The notes below the pieces were generated by a model. The model was not told the DNA's origin. It searched no databases and saw nothing but the letters and a program-made list of their open reading frames with translations. A stretch of DNA of 64,000 nt. Origin: AC-56 sp963702195 (GTDB lineage Bacteria; Actinomycetota; Thermoleophilia; Solirubrobacterales; 70-9). Location: assembly GCA_963702195.1 (NCBI GenBank), contig OY969725.1:3247770-3311769 (forward strand). Direction: 5' to 3'. Every line of letters starts with the position of its first letter. Within the stretch, counting starts at the first letter, position 1. The position numbers and the translations under genes were made by a program. Shown here one piece after another: positions 25,584-33,473 of this stretch.

Positions 25584-26294
25584 ATGGCCCCCGGCGACTG
25601 GATAATCGGCCAAGCGATGGCGATCACCGTTCCACGAAGAAGGCAGCGCACGCTGAAACTGGTTGGTCCCGAGGACGACCCAGAATTGTCCGATCTCCTC
25701 TGGCCACGACTCCATGCTCGCTGGTGGAATCGCGACATCGACAAGAGGCGGGGCAAGACCGTAGGGGAGCTGTACGCGGGCCTGCGATGCGAGACGCGCG
25801 AACAGGCGCGGGAGACACTGGAGCACGTCACGCGGATTGCCGACAGCGCCATCGAGCGCGCCGCCGCCGCAGACCGGCGTGCGACGACGATTGCCGGGAC
25901 GGTGGCGATCGCGGCCAGCTTCACGCTCGGCGGCGCCGGGATCGTCGTTGATTCCTCCAAGATCGCCAACGCGAGCCTCCGCCACGCTTTCGCAATCGTC
26001 CTTTGCGCCACCGCCGCCTTCTTCATCGCCTCGGCGATCTACGCCCTGCGCGCGCTGGTCGCGACGCGAACTTGGAAGTGGAATGACCCGCATGAGTTGC
26101 CCCTGGATCCGACCGAACCCCGTGAGAAGCAGCTGGGAATGCGCGCGGCCCACACGCTTCATCACTTCGCATACAACTGGGAGATCTCGGACCTCAAGAA
26201 CCGAAACGTCGACAACGCGCTCCGGGCCTTGATCGCGGCTTTGCTTGGCATCGCCGCCCTTGCCGGACTGCTCGTCTGGGACACCTACGTCTAG
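25584..26294 (+). CDS. Membrane protein of unknown function, three predicted spans
   Basis: The 236-residue protein has a cytosolic helical part (about 60-100, RETLEHVTRIADSAIERAAA), spans at about 101-122 and 135-159, a loop with WNDPHELPLDP, and a last span at 213-232. The frame is open back to a TTG at 25320 (324 residues), overlapping the HNH-repeat gene, but the ATG at 25584 gives the more coherent protein. The layout of helical stalk, span pair and distal span is reminiscent of SLATT-like or Pycsar-effector membrane proteins; this is only a shape resemblance. Confidence 0.55.
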   Translation: MAPGDWIIGQAMAITVPRRRQRTLKLVGPEDDPELSDLLWPRLHARWWNRDIDKRRGKTVGELYAGLRCETREQARETLEHVTRIADSAIERAAAADRRATTIAGTVAIAASFTLGGAGIVVDSSKIANASLRHAFAIVLCATAAFFIASAIYALRALVATRTWKWNDPHELPLDPTEPREKQLGMRAAHTLHHFAYNWEISDLKNRNVDNALRALIAALLGIAALAGLLVWDTYV

Positions 26295-26562
26295 TACCTG
26301 CGAAGGGGCGCTCTGCACCTTCGTGGCCTGAGCAAGAGCCCATACCGGCCGGCGTCGCCCGTCGGGGTCGCGGGCGCAACGCTCAGAGCTGACGTTGTCG
26401 AGAAAGGCTGCGCAAGCGGCCTGAGCGAGTCAGCAGGAGGCCCGCCGAACGTCTGCCGCTAGTCCGAGCAGCCCCGATCGGGAGGCTCGATGATGCCGGG
26501 AAAGGGACCCATGGCGAAGAGTTTAGAGGGTGATCGCGGCTCCGCAGCCACTGTTAGGGGTG

Positions 26563-27189
26563 TCACTCGAGCTCGCGAACCATCGCCTCCCAGTATTCCC
26601 AGATCTCCGCGTCCCATCGCTTGCGTATCGACCTGGTCAGCGGCAATGAGAAGTAGGGCTCGGACACGGGCAATATGTGGCGCCTGACCGTCGGCTTGTG
26701 GAGAAGCCTAAGCTCCATCGAGCCGCCAATCTCCTCGAGGAGGTTTGCGTATGAGAACAAGCGCAGCGTTCCCGCGTGGTCAAGGCCGCCGAGGTACTCA
26801 AGCTTCGCCTCCTGGCGCTCCGCCTTCGTCAGTCTTTCCCACGCGGCCTGCTCTTTCTCTTGTTCAGCCCGAGCGAGCTTGTTCCATTCTTCACGGTCAA
26901 CGCGCGTCGGCGGCATCCGCAAGTCCACCCACCGAACGAGCTCTGCCCTCGCTTCGAACGTCTTCGGATCGTTGAGTCGCTCGACGTACTTGAGGGTCAG
27001 CTCCTTTTGGTGAAGATCGCGGGCCACCCGCACTGAAACGATTGCTCCGGCAACGGCCAGAACGGCGGTCAGCGTTGTGATGGCGTTGGCCACGCTCGTG
27101 TGGCGATCTGAGGCTAGGGCCGTCACGGCCGCTACGAGCACCAGGATCGCGACAAGCACGGGGACGGCCAGGAGAAGGCGGCGACTCAT
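26563..27189 (-). CDS. Two-span membrane-anchored protein of unknown function
   Basis: The 208-residue protein starts with two hydrophobic segments (LLLAVPVLVAILVLVAAVTAL and ITTLTAVLAVAGAIVSVRVA minus overlap), then a cytosolic helical domain with KELTLKYVERLNDPKTFEAR and a charged coiled stretch (LARAEQEKEQAAWERLTKAE). The form is like DUF4760-type proteins, in which two spans precede a helical domain. No catalytic motif is seen. It lies head-to-tail with the larger membrane protein gene at 27265. Confidence 0.6.
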   Translation of the reverse strand: MSRRLLLAVPVLVAILVLVAAVTALASDRHTSVANAITTLTAVLAVAGAIVSVRVARDLHQKELTLKYVERLNDPKTFEARAELVRWVDLRMPPTRVDREEWNKLARAEQEKEQAAWERLTKAERQEAKLEYLGGLDHAGTLRLFSYANLLEEIGGSMELRLLHKPTVRRHILPVSEPYFSLPLTRSIRKRWDAEIWEYWEAMVRELE

Positions 27190-27264
27190 GCTCTCCGGGC
27201 TCCGCGACGGAGTGCTTCGTTCAGGCAGCCGCGGGACAAGACAACCGCGGCGATCGGGGCCGCC

Positions 27265-28374
27265 CTATTGGACCGAGTCGCCATCGCCAGCGATCCGGGC
27301 CGTCAGTTTCTTGACCCCGGTCGCAGAGGAATTGTTGAAGCGGGTCAGGATCAATCCGACGACGCTGTCGAAGCTGAAGCCTGCGAACACATAGAGGGGC
27401 AGGTCGCTGGAGTCCGAGCCGATACCCAGTACTCGCAAGCCGATGACGATTACGAGCATCGGCAAGAAGACGGTCCAGGCAAGGCCCGCCCAGCGTAGGT
27501 GAAGCCAATTGAGCCCGTCGCTGATCGCGAGCACCGGTGCGGTGCCGAGCTGGTCTTGCTTGACGTTTTCGACGAGCAGGTGCAAGACGACGCCGGCCAG
27601 CACCAGCAGATACGCGGCGATCAGCTGGCCGACATTGTTCAGGTGAAGGTTGTCCCCTATGTCGACGCCGAGATTGTCGAGGTTGCCAATCCCGACCAAG
27701 AGGGCGGCGCTGCCCAGCGCGAAGAGGAGTGGCGATACGTAGGTGAAGGCTCGGTAGAAGGCGTTGCTCGAAAGGCGATAGACGAGGCCGCGATCGGCGT
27801 CGACAACGCCTCCGATTTCCTCTTCAGAGAGGCTCTCGAGGAGCTCCGTGCGCTGTTTGGCATCTGCTAGCTCGCCGGCAAACTCGCGGTGGAAATCGAG
27901 AAAGGCGCCAACGCGCTTTCGCCGGAGCCGCTGTTCGAGAGCCAAGGGAATGGTTAGGCAGGCGCAGGCCAGGGCCAGCTCGTTGGCCGTGTTCCTCGAC
28001 CTGCTGGCGGCCGCGGTCACCGCGGCGACAGAGGCACCTGTGTGCGGCCACGCCCCAGCCACCTCGCTTACCAGTCGATGGATGGCCCATGCTTGACTCC
28101 CGTAGCGCTGATTCAGTGCGTCGTTCTCATCGAGCGTCGCAGCTAGAGCCGCCTCAATGCTGGCGAGATGCTGGTTCGTCCGCACCTTCTCTGCTTCCTT
28201 GACGGCGGCAGCCGTCTCTTTTTCTCTCGCGCGCTTGTCAGTGAGTGCGGTCGCTTGATCGACGCCATCGAGGCTCGCGATCAGCGCATCCGTGCTGTCG
28301 CGCACACGCTCAGCCAAGCCGAAGAGACGCTCCCGCCCCTCACACTGGTCCACGATGCAACCGTAGGCGCGCAT
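27265..28374 (-). CDS. Large membrane protein of unknown function with coiled coil
   Basis: The 369-residue protein has a soluble helical N-terminal half with a coiled coil (about 45-85, KRAREKETAAAVKEAEKVRT), a weak span near 131-147, and four clearer spans at about 211-230, 248-268, 294-316 and 325-344. The ATG at 28374 was chosen because the frame further up has unrelated composition. It is next to tRNA-Lys. Codon use is less GC-extreme than in the flanking genes. No family is recognised. Confidence 0.6.
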   Translation of the reverse strand: MRAYGCIVDQCEGRERLFGLAERVRDSTDALIASLDGVDQATALTDKRAREKETAAAVKEAEKVRTNQHLASIEAALAATLDENDALNQRYGSQAWAIHRLVSEVAGAWPHTGASVAAVTAAASRSRNTANELALACACLTIPLALEQRLRRKRVGAFLDFHREFAGELADAKQRTELLESLSEEEIGGVVDADRGLVYRLSSNAFYRAFTYVSPLLFALGSAALLVGIGNLDNLGVDIGDNLHLNNVGQLIAAYLLVLAGVVLHLLVENVKQDQLGTAPVLAISDGLNWLHLRWAGLAWTVFLPMLVIVIGLRVLGIGSDSSDLPLYVFAGFSFDSVVGLILTRFNNSSATGVKKLTARIAGDGDSVQ

Positions 28375-28752
28375 CTGAGGCGAGTCAAGCGACGACAGCA
28401 ACCTTGCACGGAGCGGGGGTCCCGGCCCCCGAAAAGCGGGGCAGGCCAGATCGGTTCGCTGTTGCTCGTGGCTGACCCTCAGGTGCGCGCCGCTTACCGA
28501 ACTGCTCGGAGCCCGCCACTCGAACGACCCGCTTATACCGTTTGCGCGACTAACTTGGTCGTGGCCCACTGACCCTTCGCTGCAGAGCGTCTCGAGGCCT
28601 TGGGCAAGCGCACTCGCGAGGACCAATCTTGGGCCAGATCGGTCCGGAAATCGGGCTTCTTTTTCGGACTGGCTCGGGCGGGCTCGCAAACCAAGTCCTC
28701 AAGCCGGATCTGGGACCCGGAGATATTCGAACGCTCATCGGAACGTCCGTGA
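28375..28752. other. Gene-free stretch next to tRNA-Lys
   Basis: The frames that cross this region have no recognisable protein content. It directly abuts the 3' end of tRNA-Lys, the usual attachment point of tRNA-targeting integrative elements. I looked for a second copy of the tRNA 3' end in 24.6-28.7 kb and found none longer than 9 nt. No integrase is present. Confidence 0.4.
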
Positions 28753-28825
28753 TGGGCCGTGAAGGACTCGAACCTTCAACCTTGGGCTTAAGAGGCCCCT
28801 GCTCTACCAATTGAGCTAACGGCCC
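28753..28825 (-). tRNA. tRNA-Lys (CTT)
   Basis: On the minus strand the acceptor arms GGGCCGT and ACGGCCC pair fully. The D-arm has TAGCTCAATTGGTAGAGC, the anticodon loop is CTCTTAA with CTT at 34-36, and the T-arm is GAAGG-TTCGAGT-CCTTC. The discriminator is A. CCA is not encoded. Position 27-43 is a G-A mismatch, a minor oddity. Total 73 nt. Confidence 0.95.
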
Positions 28826-28892
28826 GGCGGCGCACGATGGTAGCGGGGCAGCGGTGCGCCGGACGGGGCGCGACGGGCTCGAAACGGCGCCG

Positions 28893-29672
28893 CTAGGGAG
28901 AGGTCGAGCCGACGCCGCCGAACGGCGATTGAAGCGGGTTCGTGCCCGGTGTCGTGCTGGTTCCCTTGCTCTGCTGCTTCTTGGCCTGCTTGACCTGCTT
29001 TTGGAACTGGATGCCCTGCTTGCGCATCTGGCTGAGCTGGGTCTCGTAGGTCTTCTGCTGCGACTTGGGCGCCGTCTTGAGCGCCTTGTCGCGTGAGGCG
29101 TCGCCACCCGAGATGTCGCCGGCGGCGTACTGGAATTGGGCGAGCTGCGCGTATCCGGCGGCGGTCGGCTTGGCGTCGACGATCACCTGCTGGGTCTTCA
29201 CCGCGCCACTGGCGTCGTTGAGCAGGATGTAGACGAGCACCATGTTGTAGGCCGTCGTGAGGTCGTCCTTGCCCTTGTTGACCTTGAGGTACTTGCCCCA
29301 GGCATCCGCCGCGTTGCCGAGAGCGGTGTGCGCGTCGTTGGTGACCCCCGTGGGCTGGCCGGTGTTGGGATCCGTTTGGATGCCGGGCTTGGCCAGCAGG
29401 AACTCGTTGTTGGCGACGGTCAGAAGTGCCTGCGTGTCCTTCGGGTTCTTGGCGAGCTTCTGATTCGCCTTGTCGATGTGGTCCTGGTAGACGCCGGTCG
29501 CGGAGCCGCTGCTGTTGCCGCCGCCGCTGAGGCCCAGCGCGTCGAAGATCCCACCGGCGCCCCCGCCGACCCCGATCCCGAAGCCGAGGAAGCCGACCAG
29601 GAACAGGAGGGCGAGCATCGCGAACGACACCTGCACGAGGTGCCTGCGCTTGCCGCGAAGGTCAAAGAGCAT
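28893..29672 (-). CDS. Membrane-anchored TPR-like protein
   Basis: The 259-residue protein has a cytosolic MLFDLRGKRRHLVQV, one membrane span (SFAMLALLFLVGFLGFGIGV), a Gly/Ser-rich linker, then tetratricopeptide-like helices (DHIDKANQKLAKNPKDTQAL; VVDAKPTAAGYAQLAQFQYA by pattern, the first residues being IV). The C-terminus is Gln/Lys-rich and low-complexity. It probably acts as a scaffold on the outer face of the membrane. TAGGCT ends 8 nt before the ATG. It is 11 nt downstream of tatC on the same strand. Confidence 0.8.
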   Translation of the reverse strand: MLFDLRGKRRHLVQVSFAMLALLFLVGFLGFGIGVGGGAGGIFDALGLSGGGNSSGSATGVYQDHIDKANQKLAKNPKDTQALLTVANNEFLLAKPGIQTDPNTGQPTGVTNDAHTALGNAADAWGKYLKVNKGKDDLTTAYNMVLVYILLNDASGAVKTQQVIVDAKPTAAGYAQLAQFQYAAGDISGGDASRDKALKTAPKSQQKTYETQLSQMRKQGIQFQKQVKQAKKQQSKGTSTTPGTNPLQSPFGGVGSTSP

Positions 29673-29680
29673 CGGCGTTG

Positions 29681-29686
29681 AGCCTA
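29681..29686 (-). promoter_or_regulatory. -10-like element of the TPR-protein gene
   Basis: TAGGCT on the minus strand ends 8 nt before the ATG at 29672. It overlaps the tatC stop, so the TPR gene may have its own leaderless transcript in addition to read-through from tatAC. Confidence 0.35.
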
Positions 29687-30475
29687 GCTTGCGGGCGTTC
29701 CAGGAGGCTCCGGCTCAGTGGGACTGCTCGTCTCGCCCGGCGTCCCCATGAACCGGGCCAGGACGAGCGAGAGCTCGAAGAGGATCAGCAGAGGCGCCGC
29801 CTCGATCAGCATCGTCACCGGGTCGGTGCCGGGCAGGAGCATCGCGATGACGATCAGGATCAGGTACGCGTAGCGGCGGTTGTGAGAGAGCTGCTTGGGG
29901 GTCACGATGCCGAGCCGGGTCAGGATGACCACGCCCAGAGGGATCTGGAAGACGAGCCCGAGCGCGAGCAGGGTCGTCAGCAGGAACCCGTAGTAGTCGC
30001 TCGCTCGCACCTGCACGTTGAACTCGGTCTGGTTGAAGTTCAGGAGGAACTTGGCCGCGGCCGGCACGACGACGAAGTACGAGAACACGACCCCGGCGAT
30101 GAAGAGGACCGGGACCAGGATCAGGAAGGGCAGGAGGACGCGCTTCTCGGTCGGCTTCAGCGCCGGCAGGAGGAACGCGTACAGCTCGTAGAGGATCACC
30201 GGCAGCGCGATCAGGATGCCCGCGTAGATCGAGATCTTCAGGGTGCTCATGAAGGGCTCGGCTACCCCGAACGTGCTCGGCTTCAGATCCTGGCCGTTGA
30301 CGGTCTTGGGCAGCGGGTGGTTGGCGATCTCCAGCAGCAGGTGGTTCTGCCAGAAGCAGAGCGCGCAGGCCACGAACAGCACCACCGCGGAAATGATGAT
30401 GCGGTTGCGCAGCTCATCCAGGTGCTCGACGAGCGTCAGCTGGTCGTCGAACTTCGCCGCCCTGTGACGGGCCAC
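29684..30475 (-). CDS. tatC: Twin-arginine translocase subunit TatC
   Basis: The 263-residue protein has six membrane spans and the cytosolic TatC signature LTLVEHLDELRNRIIIS at the N-terminus, which receives the RR signal peptide, plus the conserved FGVAEPFMSTLKISIYAGIL. It forms the receptor of the Tat pathway. Its N-terminal end lies 4 nt from the tatA stop. A Tat substrate, the Rieske protein, is encoded at 36816-37484. Confidence 0.96.
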   Translation of the reverse strand: MARHRAAKFDDQLTLVEHLDELRNRIIISAVVLFVACALCFWQNHLLLEIANHPLPKTVNGQDLKPSTFGVAEPFMSTLKISIYAGILIALPVILYELYAFLLPALKPTEKRVLLPFLILVPVLFIAGVVFSYFVVVPAAAKFLLNFNQTEFNVQVRASDYYGFLLTTLLALGLVFQIPLGVVILTRLGIVTPKQLSHNRRYAYLILIVIAMLLPGTDPVTMLIEAAPLLILFELSLVLARFMGTPGETSSPTEPEPPGTPAS

Positions 30476-30478
30476 GGC

Positions 30479-30724
30479 TCAGGAGCGCTGGTTGGTAACG
30501 ACCTCGCCCTCGACGGGCTCCTCGGCATCCTGCGTGCCCTCGATCGCCGCCGGCTTTGACGACTCCTCGTCGTCATCGTCGTCATCGTTGCCGGAGATCG
30601 ATCCTCTGAACTCGCGAATACCCTTGCCCATCGAACGCCCCAGCTCTGGCAGCCGCTTCGGCCCGAAGATCACGAGCGCGATGATGAGAACGACAATCAG
30701 CTCAAGTGGTCCAACGTTTGGCAT
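30479..30724 (-). CDS. tatA: Sec-independent translocase TatA
   Basis: The 81-residue protein has the short N-terminal span MPNVGPLELIVVLIIALVIF followed by the GPKRLPELGRSMGKGIREF amphipathic helix, the classic TatA/TatB hallmark. The tail is acidic (SGNDDDDDDEESSK). The ATG at 30724 was chosen since the frame upstream is only a shadow of the intergenic region. TACCAT ends 8 nt upstream. TatA and TatC together suffice for export in many Gram-positive bacteria; no TatB is seen here. Confidence 0.95.
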   Translation of the reverse strand: MPNVGPLELIVVLIIALVIFGPKRLPELGRSMGKGIREFRGSISGNDDDDDDEESSKPAAIEGTQDAEEPVEGEVVTNQRS

Positions 30725-30732
30725 CGCGAGGG

Positions 30733-30738
30733 ATGGTA
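30733..30738 (-). promoter_or_regulatory. -10-like element of tatAC
   Basis: TACCAT on the minus strand ends 8 nt before the tatA ATG. No clear ribosome site is between, as expected for a leaderless mRNA. The divergent dcd gene starts 116 nt away. Confidence 0.4.
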
Positions 30739-30840
30739 CCGACGTGAGGCGCCCGGCACATAGATCCGAGCGATGACCGGCCCGTATGGGAGGCCCCTTG
30801 CGGAGATGGCCCCGCCTCGGGCGGATATACGCTGCCGCGC

Positions 30841-32877
30841 ATGATCCTGTCGGACCGGACGATTCGGGACGAGCTGGCCGGCGGCGGCATCGTGATCGAG
30901 CCACTCGCGGGCGACGCGGTCCAGCCGTCGTCGGTCGACCTGCACGTCGACCGTTACTTCCGGGTCTTCCGCAACGACACGACGCCGTTCATCGACCCCA
31001 AGGAGCCGCAGGACGACTTGACCGAGTTCGTCGAGGTCGACGACGGGGAGGCTTTCATCCTCCACCCAGGCGAGTTCGTCCTCGGTTCCACCCGCGAGCG
31101 GGTCGCGCTCGCGGGTGACTTGGTCGGGAGGCTAGAGGGAAAGAGCTCGCTCGGCCGTCTCGGCCTGCTGATCCACTCAAGCCTGCCTGCGTCGGAACCA
31201 GTGATGCTGCTCCACGAGGGCCGGCTTGAGCCTCGGCCGATCGGCGAGATCGTTCGCAATCGCCTAGCGGGCTCGGTGGTCTCGTTCGATCCGGGCAGCT
31301 TCGAGGTCGACTACCACGAGATCACCGGATGGTTCGAAGGGCCGCCCGATCGCATCTACGAGGTGCGGCTGGCATCAGGCCGAAGCGTTCGAATCACCGC
31401 AGGCCACAATCTCTTCACGCTTGACCAGGCTGGTCGACTGGCGAAGACCAGGACGCTGGAGCTTCGACCCGGGACTCGGGTCGCGATTCCGCGATTGGTC
31501 CCTGACCCACCCGCGTCGGAACCACGTCTTGACCTACTCGACGTGATTCCCCAGGAGGAACACGGCCGAGTCATGTGCACTGGGCCAACCGCAGCGATGG
31601 CCTTCGAACTGCACGAGTCCTTGGTCCGAAAGGGCCTCCGAGACGTCGGGATCAGGCACTTCGGCTACTACCGCGACCGGCAGCGGCTCCCGCTCAAGGT
31701 CGCCGCCGAGATCCCTAACACCCTGACCGCTCTGGGTGAGGACGACCGCCTGTCGATCCGCCAGGCCAATCACGCGTTTCCGAGATTCCTCAAGATCGAT
31801 TCGGACTTCGCCTGGCTGCTGGGCCTCTACATAGCAGAGGGCTCGCGCCGCGAGAAGCAGTTCACTATCTCGAACACCGACCAGGGGATTCTCGACCGAG
31901 TCGAGGGGATTCTGCGGCGCCTCGGCATTCCCGTATACCGGGGTACAGGGACCGTCACCGGATGCTCGGCGTTCTTCTCGTTGATTCTCCGGTGGCTCGG
32001 GACGGGAGAGGGGGCGCACGCGAAGCGCATCCCGCCAATCGTCTTCGGGTGGCCGTACGCCCGGATGCAGGGGTTCCTGGACGGACTCGTTGACGGCGAC
32101 GGCTCGCGGGACGCGCGGCGCACATCTGTCTGGACGTGCTCGGAAGGGCTCGTGACGGATCTGCTACTCCTCGCCGAGCGACTCGGGCGACGTGCTGGAA
32201 CGTCCCGTCGCGATCGTCAGGGGCGGCCTTTCTGGCAGGTCTATCTCCCATTGAGGGAACACGAGCTCCTCACATCCGTTCCGCTTCCGGATCAGCTGCT
32301 GGTTGAGATCAGGAAGGGGCTGGGATTGAGCCAGATCGCAGCCAGCAAGCTCGGTGGCTACCGCAACCCAACTGACCTCTGCAACCTTGAGAATCGAACT
32401 GGGCGTGACGCAGTGCGCCTCGCGACGCTGCGGCGACTCCGCACCACCTATTCACGGCGGCCCGACTGCCCCGACGCCCTCAATCGCCTCGACCGCCTGG
32501 TCGATGGTCACCTTCTCTGGGATTCGGTGATTGAAGTCCGCGACACGGGGTCGATCGAGCCGATTTTCGACCTCGAGGTGAGGCCGGGCCGGCGCAAGAT
32601 CGAGAACTTCCTTGCTGGTCAGGGTGGCGTCTTCGCGAGCAACACGGCCGGATTCGTCGATGCCGGCTTCGACGGCCACCTCACGCTTGAGCTCTCCAAC
32701 GTCGCGAACCTGCCGATCGCGATCTATCCCGGGATGAAGATCGGGCAGATCTCCTTCCTGCGGATGACTACCTCGGCCGAGCATCCGTACGGCAGCGATG
32801 AAACGCGGTCGAAGTACCAAGGCCAGCGGGGGCCGACTCCCTCGCGCTACTACCTGAATTTCCGCGAGGACGACTAG
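30841..32877 (+). CDS. dcd: dCTP deaminase interrupted by an in-frame intein
   Basis: The 678-codon frame encodes Dcd residues 1-113 (MILSDRTIRDELAGGGIVIE to LGLLIHS), then a 488-residue insertion, then 77 more Dcd residues (TAGFVDAGFDGHLTLELSNV to the RGPTPSRYYLNF C-terminus). Joined, the exteins give a normal 190-residue enzyme close in style to Mycobacterium Dcd, which deaminates dCTP and also hydrolyses dUTP, giving dUMP for dTMP synthesis. The catalytic glutamate is in LTLELSNV, a few residues after the insertion. The enzyme can only form if the intein splices. It is divergent from tatA. Confidence 0.95.
   Translation: MILSDRTIRDELAGGGIVIEPLAGDAVQPSSVDLHVDRYFRVFRNDTTPFIDPKEPQDDLTEFVEVDDGEAFILHPGEFVLGSTRERVALAGDLVGRLEGKSSLGRLGLLIHSSLPASEPVMLLHEGRLEPRPIGEIVRNRLAGSVVSFDPGSFEVDYHEITGWFEGPPDRIYEVRLASGRSVRITAGHNLFTLDQAGRLAKTRTLELRPGTRVAIPRLVPDPPASEPRLDLLDVIPQEEHGRVMCTGPTAAMAFELHESLVRKGLRDVGIRHFGYYRDRQRLPLKVAAEIPNTLTALGEDDRLSIRQANHAFPRFLKIDSDFAWLLGLYIAEGSRREKQFTISNTDQGILDRVEGILRRLGIPVYRGTGTVTGCSAFFSLILRWLGTGEGAHAKRIPPIVFGWPYARMQGFLDGLVDGDGSRDARRTSVWTCSEGLVTDLLLLAERLGRRAGTSRRDRQGRPFWQVYLPLREHELLTSVPLPDQLLVEIRKGLGLSQIAASKLGGYRNPTDLCNLENRTGRDAVRLATLRRLRTTYSRRPDCPDALNRLDRLVDGHLLWDSVIEVRDTGSIEPIFDLEVRPGRRKIENFLAGQGGVFASNTAGFVDAGFDGHLTLELSNVANLPIAIYPGMKIGQISFLRMTTSAEHPYGSDETRSKYQGQRGPTPSRYYLNFREDD
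31180..32643 (+). mobile_element. Intein with LAGLIDADG endonuclease in Dcd (residues 114-601)
   Basis: Splicing block A starts at Ser114 (SLPASEPVMLLHEG), block B has T-x-x-H in RITAGHNLF (Thr186, His189), and block F/G ends in FDLEVRPG...NFLAGQGGVFASN with terminal Asn601. The +1 residue is Thr. The penultimate residue is Ser rather than the usual His. Two LAGLIDADG-type helices are WLLGLYIAEG (325-334) and FLDGLVDGDG (412-421), both with an acidic residue in place. A helix-turn-helix-like stretch (GLGLSQIAASKLGGYRN) lies between the endonuclease and the C-terminal splicing block. Extein boundaries were placed by comparison with intein-free Dcd. Confidence 0.93.
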
Positions 32878-33035
32878 CTAGCTCCAGCCGGGTTGTGAAC
32901 CGCCCGGCCCTGGCCCGCGTAGGTCAGGTCGAGACGGTCGCCTCTGATCAACTCCGCAACTAGCGGCTGTCCCGCATGTTGATTGGGGGTGTACCACCTA
33001 AAGCATCTGGGTGGCTCAGCCGATAGACCTTTCGA

Positions 33036-33425
33036 ATGGCAGACCGGGAGACAGCAAAGGGAAGCGACCTCGACCGCGGGCTGGAGCCGAGCGTCTTCGA
33101 GGCTCGGGTGGCCGGCACCCAGCGGCGCCGGCGCGGCCATCTCCACATCTGTCCCGAGTGCGGCTCGGATCTCGTCTATCCGACCGACTGGGCGCCGGCA
33201 AGTGAGCGGCAGTGGCAGGTCGCGCTGCGGTGCCCCGAGTGCGAGTGGAACGGCGGCGGGCGCTACAGCCAGGAAGTCGTCGACCGGCTCGACGAGGCGC
33301 TCGACCTCGGGACCGAGGCCGTCCTCGACGATCTCAACATCCTGGTCCGCGCCAACATGGAGGACCAGATCGACCGCTTCGTGAACGCGCTCAACGGCGA
33401 CCAGATCCTCCCCGAAGACTTCTAG
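33036..33425 (+). CDS. Zinc-ribbon protein of unknown function
   Basis: The 129-residue protein has two CxxC pairs (HICPECGSDL about 38-45 and LRCPECEWNGG about 64-70), a classic zinc ribbon. It is followed by a helical region (SQEVVDRLDEALDLGTEAVL). Such proteins are conserved in actinobacteria without assigned function. TAGACC ends 6 nt before the ATG. It stands alone, with the prenyl synthase gene convergent to it. Confidence 0.8.
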   Translation: MADRETAKGSDLDRGLEPSVFEARVAGTQRRRRGHLHICPECGSDLVYPTDWAPASERQWQVALRCPECEWNGGGRYSQEVVDRLDEALDLGTEAVLDDLNILVRANMEDQIDRFVNALNGDQILPEDF

Positions 33426-33473
33426 CAATCGAGTAGGCGTCCCCTCGCGGGCTGTCTTTCCTTCCCACGAGTC

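Noticed and set aside
24678..28752. Complete integrative element or prophage at tRNA-Lys
   Set aside because: No integrase, excisionase, relaxase or phage structural gene was seen and no second att copy longer than 9 nt was found; only an accessory segment can be claimed.
32881..33035. Possible tRNA-like stretch (GGTGGCTCAGCCGATAG)
   Set aside because: It has a D-arm-like string but no acceptor pairing and no T-arm; not a tRNA.
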